A DNA stretch of 64,000 nucleotides, from positions 1 to 64,000 of the forward strand of contig JAGZXV010000005.1 of NCBI GenBank assembly GCA_018378255.1, in the 5' to 3' direction. Shown piece after piece: positions 34,029-42,193 of the stretch (positions are counted from its first letter, which is position 1; every line of letters starts with the position of its first letter). Position numbers and translations under genes: made by a program. The notes under the pieces are model-generated. The model did not search any database. It saw only the letters and a list, made by a program, of their open reading frames with translations, and was not told the DNA's origin. The stretch is from Clostridiaceae bacterium (GTDB lineage Bacteria > Bacillota > Clostridia > Lachnospirales > Lachnospiraceae).

Positions 34029-36068
34029 ATGAGAGGAATTGACCTGTTAAAATTTGGTATTACGTTAGAACAGCTGGAAGCAATTAAAACTATTATAGCC
34101 TTTGATTTGGGACACGGGGAAACCACCTGCTGTTATACCAGGGTAGATGGAAAGATGGTGCCCAGCCCGGTAAATCTGGACGGAGACAGCAATCAAAAAT
34201 TGGTAACTGCCTTGCTGAAAAAGAATAGACAGGATAACCAGTGGATTACTCTTAAATTAGGCAGGGATTTATCATTTTATGAAGAGGTACATACGAAGTT
34301 TAAATCCATTCCCCGGGCGTTGAATATGGGGGAAATGGAAGAGGGCTCCGATTATACCAAGAAGTGTTTACTGCAGGCATTTGTAAAAGAAGTTTTGAAA
34401 AACGTAAAGATCTATAATGAAGGATTGGATATGGATCCTGATACGGTGCTTTTATTCATTGGAATCCCTTCCAGCATCCAGTGGAAAAACCAGGATTTGG
34501 CCTATGCGGATATTATAAAGGAAGTGAGCCCCTATAAGACAGTCATTATGCCTGAAAGCCGGGCGGCTCTCTTTAAAGCGATACTGGATAAAAAGGAGAA
34601 TTTTAACCTGCTGGATAACGGTCTTATCGTTATCGATCTGGGGTCCAGCACTTTAGACTGGACTTATCTGCTGAAGGATTTAAAAACCAGGCAGGTGGAA
34701 TCAGAGGAAGACAGCATCAATCTGGGCGGGGGCCTGATTGAAGATATGATGTGTGAAAAGGGCTGTTTTGAAGACACGGTTTCTAATGAAGAAGAGATAG
34801 AAAACCTGTGTAAAATGATGAGAATGCTGCCTGCCTACATAGGAAAAACGGATAAAGAGATCCGAATTGATGCGCTCAAGGCCTATGAGGCAGGAAAAAA
34901 GGACAGGTCAGTCAATGTAGAGGATAATACGCCTAAAGATCTGCAAAAACTTCGTTTGGAACTGCGGGCCGTAAAAGAAGAATATTTTGATTCGGAAGGC
35001 AAGCTGACAAAGGCGGTACGGTATGTAACAAAAAGCGGGAAAGCCAGAAACATAACCGTAGACAAAACTTTTATGGAGGCCGAAAAAAACGGTGTTATCC
35101 ATCAAAAGATGAATCTGAATACGAAAGACGGATTGTGGACCGGGAGCTGGTACGAAGACTGCAGACGGCTGTTTGAGGATGTTAAGAATACGATTGGCAG
35201 ACGTCCCTATAAAACCATCATATTGACGGGCGGGGCTTCAAAAATGGGATTTGTATCAAAACTGTGCCGGGAGGTGTTTCCTGATACCCGAATTTTATTG
35301 GATATGAATCCTTCAACCTGTGTGGCGCGCGGTATGGCTTATGCAGGGGAGATGGATGTCAGGGCAACCCTCGCTTTTCCAAAAGTGATGGATAAAATCA
35401 TGGAAAAGATCCAAAGCCCGGAATTTATACAGGTATATTCCCAAAGGGCTGTGGAACTGCTGAATGATACCATTTATGAAGAAGCAATCTGGCCGGCATT
35501 TGTAAAGTGGAAGGAACTGGATGGGGGACATAAACCGAGGGAAATAGCAGAAACAAGCCGCCAAAAACTTGCAGAGCTGCAGGCAAGGGACGGTTATAAA
35601 GAAAATGTAAAAACTGCTATTGCAGAAGGGGTTTACTCGAAAAAAGAAGATATTATACAGATTGTCAACGAATCTTTCGAAGAAATTTACCGGCGCACCA
35701 TTCCTGAAGACTATAAATTTGCCATTGATTACGGTCAATTGAGAAATATCTGCGATGGCGTCATCTATTTTACTTTTAATGATGAATTTGAGAACTTTAT
35801 AGAAGGGGCTCTGTCTTTTCTGGGCGGCACCTCAGGGTTCCTCAAAACGATTGATAAGACGATGGATTCAAGGGAAAGGGCCCATCGCGTTGACCGGATC
35901 GTAACCGAGAACCGTCATCCTACAACGAAAAAATTTTGCACTAAATATTTAGAGTCCATGATTGGTAAACTTCTTCAAAAAAGCACTGTCAAAGAACAAC
36001 TGAGAAACTTAATGGAACCGGCAGTGCAGACCATGCTGGATGATTTAGGCGCTTACTTTGCCGAATAA
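34029..36068 (+). CDS. Hsp70-like ATPase of the cluster
   Basis: A 679-residue protein with an actin/Hsp70-fold nucleotide-binding domain. Visible signatures are phosphate-1 IIAFDLGHGETTCCYTR (about residues 22-38), LFIGIPSSIQWKN, MPESRAALFKAI, phosphate-2 LIVIDLGSSTLDWTYLL and the adenosine motif TIILTGGASKMGFVSKL (about 395-412). The C-terminal 210 residues are helical and do not look like the DnaK substrate-binding beta-sandwich and lid. It is therefore a divergent family member, not DnaK itself. It lies directly before the AAA+ gene (17-base gap) in the middle of the cluster. Substrates are unknown. Confidence 0.85.
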   Translation: MRGIDLLKFGITLEQLEAIKTIIAFDLGHGETTCCYTRVDGKMVPSPVNLDGDSNQKLVTALLKKNRQDNQWITLKLGRDLSFYEEVHTKFKSIPRALNMGEMEEGSDYTKKCLLQAFVKEVLKNVKIYNEGLDMDPDTVLLFIGIPSSIQWKNQDLAYADIIKEVSPYKTVIMPESRAALFKAILDKKENFNLLDNGLIVIDLGSSTLDWTYLLKDLKTRQVESEEDSINLGGGLIEDMMCEKGCFEDTVSNEEEIENLCKMMRMLPAYIGKTDKEIRIDALKAYEAGKKDRSVNVEDNTPKDLQKLRLELRAVKEEYFDSEGKLTKAVRYVTKSGKARNITVDKTFMEAEKNGVIHQKMNLNTKDGLWTGSWYEDCRRLFEDVKNTIGRRPYKTIILTGGASKMGFVSKLCREVFPDTRILLDMNPSTCVARGMAYAGEMDVRATLAFPKVMDKIMEKIQSPEFIQVYSQRAVELLNDTIYEEAIWPAFVKWKELDGGHKPREIAETSRQKLAELQARDGYKENVKTAIAEGVYSKKEDIIQIVNESFEEIYRRTIPEDYKFAIDYGQLRNICDGVIYFTFNDEFENFIEGALSFLGGTSGFLKTIDKTMDSRERAHRVDRIVTENRHPTTKKFCTKYLESMIGKLLQKSTVKEQLRNLMEPAVQTMLDDLGAYFAE

Positions 36069-36085
36069 AGGAGGGATAGGGTTTG

Positions 36086-38158
36086 ATGAAATACCCAAGA
36101 CAAATTGATAAGGTAATCCGGCAGTGCGTGTCGGCTTACCTGTCCGGTAAACCGATCCTGTATCTGCAGACTGATGATATGGACTTGGTAAACCAGATCA
36201 TAACGGATCAGTCCATGGTGGAACTTAGGACATGGAGAGGAGAAACGAACCACAAATTTGAACCGATACCCGATGATGAAATTCCCATGTATTTAAGAGA
36301 ATCTAATGATATGGTATCAAAAGAGATTGAAACAGAAGAAGATGGAAGTTTAAAGAAAAAGGTAGTCAAGTTCAAGAAAAATGTAAAAATATTCAACGCC
36401 GGAGAAGTGATTGATCCAATGGGGTATTTGAGTAATTACGGGCAGAAAATCCCTGTAATTATGGCAGTTAAGAATTACAATCTTGCAGCCATAGCGGTAG
36501 GTTCGGAAGGCAGCTTCGTGAAAACAGAAGCTAATCTGCAAAGATACATCAATCAATATATAAATGCTCCCAAAGGCAGTACGATCCGCCGGTCTATCCT
36601 GATTCTTGCTGCCTCCACCCTTTTGATTCCCCAGGGGCTGGAAGATTTCTTCACAGTGATCAATCCGGATCCTCTTTGTGTATGGGAGATTAAAGAGATC
36701 GTGGAGCAGTTTGCCAAAGAAAAAGGGGAAGTCCTGGAACCAAATTACAGGGATGAACTGGTGGACCGTTTAAAAGGCTTTGGCGCCCGGCAGATCGAAG
36801 AACTCCTGAATAAGACCGTATATGAAGCAGGATATCTGACCAATAACCGGTACACGGTGGGGAGAATGGAGGAAGATCTTCCTGAAAATGTGGCCTTTTC
36901 CATCATTAACAATGAAAAGCGCCAGATGTTAAGCAAAGAAGGAGTTTTGGAATACGAAAGAGTGGAGCAGGATCTGAATATCGGCGGCATGGACCAGCTG
37001 ATGAAGTACCTTGAGGAAAAATGCCATTTTGTGCTGCGCCACCGTATAGAATTTAAAACCCGGAAAAATGTGGATTTTCCTAAAGGGATTCTGGTGTGCG
37101 GAGTTCCCGGATCGGGAAAGAGCATGATGGCTAAAAAGATTTCCAAAACCATGAATATTCCTTTAGTCCGCATGGATATGGGAAGTATCACCAAATCCCA
37201 CCTGGGTGAATCGGCAGAGCAGATGAGAAAGGCCTTCAGGATGGCTGAGGCCATGGCTCCCTGTGTGCTGTGGATCGATGAGATTGAAAAGGCATTTTCG
37301 GGAATCGGAAACAAAGGTTCCGGAGACAGCGCTTCGGCTGAAGTTATGCGATGCTTTGCCATGTTTCTGACCTGGATGCAGGAACAGGGGGAGAGAACGA
37401 GAAAAAATGAAGATCCTCCTGCTCCGTGTTTTATCTTTGCGACAGCCAATAACATACAGAGCCTTCCGCCGGAATTTCTAAGAAGCGGCCGGTTTGACCG
37501 GAAATATTATGTATTCATGCCTACGGAAAAGGAATGCATCGATATCTTTAAAGCGGATTTGGAAAATATCAATTCTGTTGTGGATGAATATGGAAATTCC
37601 GTAAAGCTTTTCGATACGGCATCGCTGGACAGGCAGTTTTGGAAGTCTGTTATGGACTATTGTGTGGAAGGCGGAAAAGGAAAGTTTTTAACCGGTTCAG
37701 ACATTCATGGAATTAATCAGGAAACTCTGAGAAAACTGTTATTGGCGGAATACGGAGGGGCTTTGGCAGATTATGAGGAGAATGACGCAGCCGGCTGTTA
37801 TGAGATTTTGGAACAGAATTTTAAGCGTAAAAAGATTGTACAAAAGATATATAACAAAGAAGAATACGGCCGCATGCTGAGACAGGCCATCGATGAGGCG
37901 AGAACCTATGGGGAAACGAATTTAAAGGACATAGCCGAATGTTATATAGGACTTCACGCTAATAATTTTTCTCCTGTTTCCAACAAAAAGAATGTGCTGA
38001 TTCCATTTGAAGCTTATGATGTGGAACGGGAACAGCCGGTGGACACCGGTGAAGTAATGGTACGGAGGCTTCATGGAGGCAGCAGGTATGACAGCCGGAT
38101 GTATCAGGTAATTGGAGATAAGGTCAATCAAATAGCTGATATTCTGAGGAAACAATAA
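36086..38158 (+). CDS. Ycf46-like AAA+ ATPase of the cluster
   Basis: A 690-residue AAA+ ATPase. The N-terminal about 290 residues look like the degenerate domain of Ycf46-type proteins (KPILYLQTDDMDLVNQIITD, RRSILILAASTLLIPQGLED). The AAA module follows, with Walker A GVPGSGKS (339-346), Walker B VLWIDE (394-399), sensor 1 ATANN (452-456) and arginine-finger region RSGRFDR (466-472). No protease domain is fused. ATG 36086 follows AAAGGAGGG; an adjacent TTG three bases earlier is possible. It stands between the Hsp70-like gene and a membrane-anchored metallopeptidase, suggesting an unfoldase or remodelling role. Confidence 0.88.
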   Translation: MKYPRQIDKVIRQCVSAYLSGKPILYLQTDDMDLVNQIITDQSMVELRTWRGETNHKFEPIPDDEIPMYLRESNDMVSKEIETEEDGSLKKKVVKFKKNVKIFNAGEVIDPMGYLSNYGQKIPVIMAVKNYNLAAIAVGSEGSFVKTEANLQRYINQYINAPKGSTIRRSILILAASTLLIPQGLEDFFTVINPDPLCVWEIKEIVEQFAKEKGEVLEPNYRDELVDRLKGFGARQIEELLNKTVYEAGYLTNNRYTVGRMEEDLPENVAFSIINNEKRQMLSKEGVLEYERVEQDLNIGGMDQLMKYLEEKCHFVLRHRIEFKTRKNVDFPKGILVCGVPGSGKSMMAKKISKTMNIPLVRMDMGSITKSHLGESAEQMRKAFRMAEAMAPCVLWIDEIEKAFSGIGNKGSGDSASAEVMRCFAMFLTWMQEQGERTRKNEDPPAPCFIFATANNIQSLPPEFLRSGRFDRKYYVFMPTEKECIDIFKADLENINSVVDEYGNSVKLFDTASLDRQFWKSVMDYCVEGGKGKFLTGSDIHGINQETLRKLLLAEYGGALADYEENDAAGCYEILEQNFKRKKIVQKIYNKEEYGRMLRQAIDEARTYGETNLKDIAECYIGLHANNFSPVSNKKNVLIPFEAYDVEREQPVDTGEVMVRRLHGGSRYDSRMYQVIGDKVNQIADILRKQ

Positions 38159-38179
38159 ACTTAATCTTGGAGGTGGAGC

Positions 38180-38863
38180 ATGGATTTAGTAGTTTTAGGG
38201 GGGATTTTAGCGGTCAGTATAATTGCTACGGGACTTGACATGCTGATAGATTTTGTCAAGGAAAAAAGGCGGGTAAGAAGCCGTCTTGATCCGGAGGGCA
38301 ACTTTCTTCTGCCAAGTGATTCCGCAATGGTTGACCAGATGGCGGAAACAATCCGGCAGAATTTCACGAGTGATATCGGTGTGGAATTAAAGAATATGAC
38401 ATTTCAAGAAAGAAAAGAAAAGCTGGAACTCATTGCCCGGCAGATCGCCCAGGACATTGGGATAGAAGATATAGAGATCGAATTTTTCAATACCCAGGAA
38501 ACAGGATGTAAGTATCAGGGAAGCTATTCTTTTGCAGGCAACAAGCTGAGTATCAATGAGGATTATCTTAAGATATCAGATGATGAGATTTTATTTGACG
38601 CTTTGGATACGGTAGTTCATGAATTATCACATGCATATCAGTATAAAAAGATGTCCGAACTGCTGGAACGGTTATATGATGCGGAGGATGAAAATAATAT
38701 CATGTATACTGAGGAAGATAAGAGAACCAGTATCTGGATTTTAAACCAGAGGAACTATATCAGATATGAAGTGGATCCGGAAGGATACCGGAAGCAGCCG
38801 CTGGAGTGGTATGCATTCGCAATGGCAAATGCAACGCTCAGAAAGTTAGGAGGAGAGGAATGA
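38180..38863 (+). CDS. Membrane-anchored HExxH metallopeptidase of the cluster
   Basis: A 227-residue protein with one N-terminal transmembrane helix (about residues 3-25). The zinc-binding motif is VVHELSHAYQY: His147, Glu148 and His151 form HExxH. Glu209 in PLEWYAFAMA is a good candidate third ligand, as in gluzincins. No family name is assigned. A basic stretch after the helix (KEKRRVRSR) predicts that the peptidase domain faces the cytosol, the same side as the AAA+ ATPase encoded 21 bases upstream. The stop overlaps the next start (ATGA). Confidence 0.82.
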   Translation: MDLVVLGGILAVSIIATGLDMLIDFVKEKRRVRSRLDPEGNFLLPSDSAMVDQMAETIRQNFTSDIGVELKNMTFQERKEKLELIARQIAQDIGIEDIEIEFFNTQETGCKYQGSYSFAGNKLSINEDYLKISDDEILFDALDTVVHELSHAYQYKKMSELLERLYDAEDENNIMYTEEDKRTSIWILNQRNYIRYEVDPEGYRKQPLEWYAFAMANATLRKLGGEE

Positions 38864-39264
38864 GACAAAGAGAACCCATCAAATATTCTGCTTTAAGGGA
38901 GTATCTGCTTGGAAGGGGATTAAACGAATGGGAGGCCATGCGTTCCATCGGAAAATTAAGAAAAATCGATCTGGATTTGAAACAGGCTTTTTGTGAATGT
39001 TTTGATGAAGGCATCGAACCGGATATCACCATTTCCAACATCACCTATCAGGAATTGGTTACTAAATTGGATATGAATATGGTGCAGGCATTTCTTTACC
39101 TGGACTGGCTGAGAAGGGAGCCGGAGATAGCGCTGGATACCCTGGACCGGACGACGCCTATGAATCTGGATGAAGCGTTTATGGAGAAAACTGCTCAGAT
39201 AACTTTTGAAGAAGAGGAAAAAGAGGAAGAGGATGAATCTGACTTGTCCATTACCTCAGAGTAG
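38860..39264 (+). CDS. Small acidic protein ending the cluster
   Basis: A 134-residue protein with a basic, helical N-terminus (REPIKYSALREYLLGRGLN) and a very acidic tail dominated by Glu in the last 25 residues. I do not recognise it. ATG 38860 overlaps the peptidase stop and has GGAGGAGAGG upstream, so it is coupled to the peptidase. A longer reading from 38806 is out of context. It ends six bases before the convergent YolD-like gene, leaving no room for a terminator. It may be an inhibitor or adaptor of the peptidase, an untested guess from coupling. Confidence 0.72.
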   Translation: MRQREPIKYSALREYLLGRGLNEWEAMRSIGKLRKIDLDLKQAFCECFDEGIEPDITISNITYQELVTKLDMNMVQAFLYLDWLRREPEIALDTLDRTTPMNLDEAFMEKTAQITFEEEEKEEEDESDLSITSE

Positions 39265-39270
39265 ATGGTA

Positions 39271-39717
39271 TCAGACATAATCTGCATATCCGAATATGTC
39301 CCCCTCTATTTCGAAGACTTCGCTGAGAGGAATTCTCAAACCGTCTGTCATAACAATCAGATGATTAAATAGATCTATTTTTTTCACACTGCCGGTGGCC
39401 GATCGATATTGGCCGCCGGCCTTTTTTTCATCAGGCTGAAAATAAGTGACGGTTATCTCCGGGTTCTGAGCCAGCATTTCCTGCACCATTCTAAGTTTTT
39501 CATCCAAGATGGCTTTGGCGTTTTCGTCCAGCTCCACCCGTTTGTCCGTCAGCCGGGCGGTTTCTTTAATGGCTTCTCCATGGCCGGTTAAAGCGGCAAA
39601 TGGAGCAAACTGCGCGGCCCGGTCGGAAATGGGCATGGGGGGATGGACGGATGAAACGTGGTGAGGGAGTTTGATGATATCGTCATAACGGTGGATATCG
39701 GTGGTATTATCGCTCAT
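39271..39717 (-). CDS. YolD-like protein, partner of the UmuC-type polymerase
   Basis: A 148-residue protein resembling the YolD-like family, small proteins encoded next to UvrX/UmuC-type polymerases in Firmicutes and thought to act as UmuD-like partners. It has the early RYDDIIKLPHHVS segment, SDRAAQFAPFAAL, and the C-terminal region KKIDLFNHLIVMTDGLRIPL. I chose the second of two adjacent ATG codons because AAAGGAG lies at better spacing (6 bases). It follows the polymerase gene on the minus strand with a 41-base gap and converges on the ten-gene cluster. Confidence 0.8.
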   Translation of the reverse strand: MSDNTTDIHRYDDIIKLPHHVSSVHPPMPISDRAAQFAPFAALTGHGEAIKETARLTDKRVELDENAKAILDEKLRMVQEMLAQNPEITVTYFQPDEKKAGGQYRSATGSVKKIDLFNHLIVMTDGLRIPLSEVFEIEGDIFGYADYV

Positions 39718-39758
39718 CATATGCTCCTTTCTGGGGAAAGTAATTTTTTAATCTCACT

Positions 39759-41288
39759 TTAAGATTTGTGCCCGCCAATCTGCTGGTTGCGTTCTTTGGT
39801 CATGGCCCCTTCTTCCAGGTTCATTCCTTTTAGAATCGCATTTTTGCCGAACTTTTTCTTGATGGCCAGCATTGCCTCCTGCATTTGTTTTTCACGTTTT
39901 AGTTTCTCTTCTTCTTCTTTCTTTTTCTTTTCTAAAGCTTCATAGTCTGTAAAGAGGTCGAGCTGTTCAAAAGACTGTGTGTTGGGAGATGTGGATTCGC
40001 CGGAAACGTGATTGGCTGTAATATAAACTCTTCTGACCAGCAGATTCTTGTCCACAATATTGTCATATAAATTCATCACTGCGTCCATGATCAGCATGGT
40101 AGAAGACGTCTGCCGTCCGATGTTTGCGGTGCCATGGGCATGTTTGGGGATTTTGCGTCCGTAATGGTCTGTGGTGATCTCGCCTTTATATGATTTTCTG
40201 ATGGCGGGATCGGTGAGATTGTCTATGTCATATCCCACCGTGAGAACCATCTGATCGGTTACAAGCCCTCTTTCCACCAGATCGAGAACCAGAAGATCTG
40301 TCATCTCCTGTACAATCAGCCTCGCTTTTTTATAGTCGTAGGGGCATTGCAGAACCTGGCCGGAGCCGATGCAGTTTGCCGCGGGTTTGTATGATTTGAT
40401 GTCGGTCATCGTACAAGGCTCCCATCCCCAGGCATGGTCAATCAGCAGTTCAGCATTGACTCCGAACAGTTTATATAGCAGTTCTTCGTTGTGGTATTCA
40501 TTGGGTTTTCCGATGGAGCACCGGGCTACGTCCCCCATGGTATATAAACCGTTTGATTCCAGTTTGCGGGCATAGCCCTTTCCGATCCGCCAAAAATCAG
40601 TCAGAGGACGGTGGTTCCACAAAAGCCGCCTGTAGGACATCTCATTCAGTTCAGCGATCAGCATTCCATTCTCATCCGGCACAATCCGCTTTGCCATAAT
40701 ATCCATGGCGATCTTGCACAGATACAGGTTGGAGCCGATTCCGGCGGTGGCCGTTATTCCGGTGGCCTGGAAGATATCCTGTATCATCTTTGCAGCCAGT
40801 TCACGGGCTGTAAGCCGGTAAGTGCCCAGATAGTCGGATGCATCGATCATCACTTCATCTATGGAATAGACGTGAATATCTTCCGGAGAAATGTATTTCA
40901 GATAAATATTATAAATCCTGGTGCTGTATTCCATATAAAAGGCCATCCGGGGCGGAGCAGTGATATAGGAAACCGACAGCTCAGGAGATGATTTCAGCTC
41001 ATCCGCATCATAGGAGGAACCGGTAAATGTATGTCCCGGCGCCATCCGTTTTCTGCCTGCGTTGACTTCATTGATCTTCTGCACCACCTCAAATAATCTG
41101 GGCCGTCCAGGCAGCCCATAGGCTTTGAGGGCCGGTGATACGGCAAGGCAGATGGTTTTTTCTGTACGGCTTGCATCGGCAACCACAAGGTTGGTGGTCA
41201 GGGGATCCAGATATCGTTCTCTGCACTCTACGGAGGCGTAAAATGATTTTAAGTCAATGGCGATATAAGCATGATTCTCATTTGACAT
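39759..41288 (-). CDS. Y-family DNA polymerase, UmuC/UvrX type
   Basis: A 509-residue Y-family translesion polymerase of the UmuC/ImpB type. Catalytic acids are visible as Asp12 in AYIAIDLKSFYASVE and in the VYSIDEVMIDAS motif. The palm/fingers, the helix-hairpin-helix region (RIGKGYARKLESNGLYTMGD) and the little-finger domain (ASYDYKKAR-type to VYITANHV) are in order. The Lys/Glu-rich C-terminal extension (about 445-509) probably carries the clamp-binding site. AAAGGAGG precedes the ATG. No LexA-type GAAC-N4-GTTC box was found in its upstream gap. It is the second Y-family polymerase in the window. Confidence 0.9.
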   Translation of the reverse strand: MSNENHAYIAIDLKSFYASVECRERYLDPLTTNLVVADASRTEKTICLAVSPALKAYGLPGRPRLFEVVQKINEVNAGRKRMAPGHTFTGSSYDADELKSSPELSVSYITAPPRMAFYMEYSTRIYNIYLKYISPEDIHVYSIDEVMIDASDYLGTYRLTARELAAKMIQDIFQATGITATAGIGSNLYLCKIAMDIMAKRIVPDENGMLIAELNEMSYRRLLWNHRPLTDFWRIGKGYARKLESNGLYTMGDVARCSIGKPNEYHNEELLYKLFGVNAELLIDHAWGWEPCTMTDIKSYKPAANCIGSGQVLQCPYDYKKARLIVQEMTDLLVLDLVERGLVTDQMVLTVGYDIDNLTDPAIRKSYKGEITTDHYGRKIPKHAHGTANIGRQTSSTMLIMDAVMNLYDNIVDKNLLVRRVYITANHVSGESTSPNTQSFEQLDLFTDYEALEKKKKEEEEKLKREKQMQEAMLAIKKKFGKNAILKGMNLEEGAMTKERNQQIGGHKS

Positions 41289-41383
41289 GGGCGGCAGCCT
41301 CCTTTCGATAAAGTGATTTATAGTTATTTTATCATATTGGGAGGGGAAATAACCATGTTTTTTAAAAACAATCCGTCATCCGG

Positions 41384-41899
41384 TCAGCCGCAGCTTATAT
41401 CAGCCAGCATGGCCTGAAAGATGCTGACATGAACCTGTTCGTCCAGAATAATCCGGTTTAACAGATCCGTGATACAGTGGTCCTGAATCAGGCCGGCCTG
41501 TTTCTGGTATGTAGCGATCGTATTCTGTTCTCCCCGAAGAGCGTTTTGCAGCAGTGCGTCCATAGGACGGGGATAATGATTGCAGGCAGGGGACCAATAC
41601 CGGGCGCTCCTGCCTCTGTAGGTCCACAGCCGCGGGTCTGCGCCCAGCATATAAGCCAGCTGGGAGAAAATATTGAGATGGTGCATCTCAACAATGCTGA
41701 TCTTGTGAAAGACATCGGAAAAGTCCTTTCTGTTCTCCGTCAGGATTACGCTGTTGTAGAAATACAGGCTGACGGCCGACATTTCGGAATTGCAAGAGCC
41801 GATATTACTCAGCATTACATTAGCATAGCGTAAATTTGGGCATTCTACTGTTACGGGAGGGTAGGGGCTGGAATCTGAAAAATTGTTAAAAGACAACAT
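41384..41899 (-). CDS. Ferritin-like diiron protein
   Basis: A 171-residue helical protein with a full set of diiron ligands in ferritin-like order: Glu39 (SEMSAVSLYFY), Glu71 and His74 (EMHHLNIF), Glu124 (RGEQNTIATY), Glu154 and His157 (DEQVHVSIF). This matches small ferritin/rubrerythrin-like proteins of Clostridia that handle iron or peroxide, sometimes associated with spores. AAAAGGAG precedes the ATG. It lies upstream of the polymerase on the same strand, with a gap of about 95 bases. The exact substrate is not evident. Confidence 0.8.
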   Translation of the reverse strand: MLSFNNFSDSSPYPPVTVECPNLRYANVMLSNIGSCNSEMSAVSLYFYNSVILTENRKDFSDVFHKISIVEMHHLNIFSQLAYMLGADPRLWTYRGRSARYWSPACNHYPRPMDALLQNALRGEQNTIATYQKQAGLIQDHCITDLLNRIILDEQVHVSIFQAMLADISCG

Positions 41900-42193
41900 A
41901 AAAAACTCCTTTTATAGATTAACTTAAATTAATATATAGTAGGAGCCGGACAGGAATATGCGGAAAAACCAATAAAAAGATTCAAAGAAAATCAGGCTGA
42001 TAAAAACGGAGGATTACCCTGAAAAAGGCATAAAAAAACAGGAATCATAAAATTCCTGAATTAAGCTAAACTTCATTATCCATCATATCACAGATGAAAT
42101 TATAAGTCTAGTATTACAGCGATATTTTTGATACGATTTTTACAGCGAAGCAGCTGCATGGCTTATAAAATGAGAGATGAGATGGAGGGAAAA

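Noticed and set aside
36745..37455. A 236-codon minus-strand frame inside the AAA+ gene
   Set aside because: It is antisense to intact Walker motifs and lacks its own start signals.
36086..38158. AAA+ protein as FtsH
   Set aside because: There is no membrane helix and no HEAGH peptidase domain in the chain; the Ycf46-like N-terminus and sequence around Walker A fit better.
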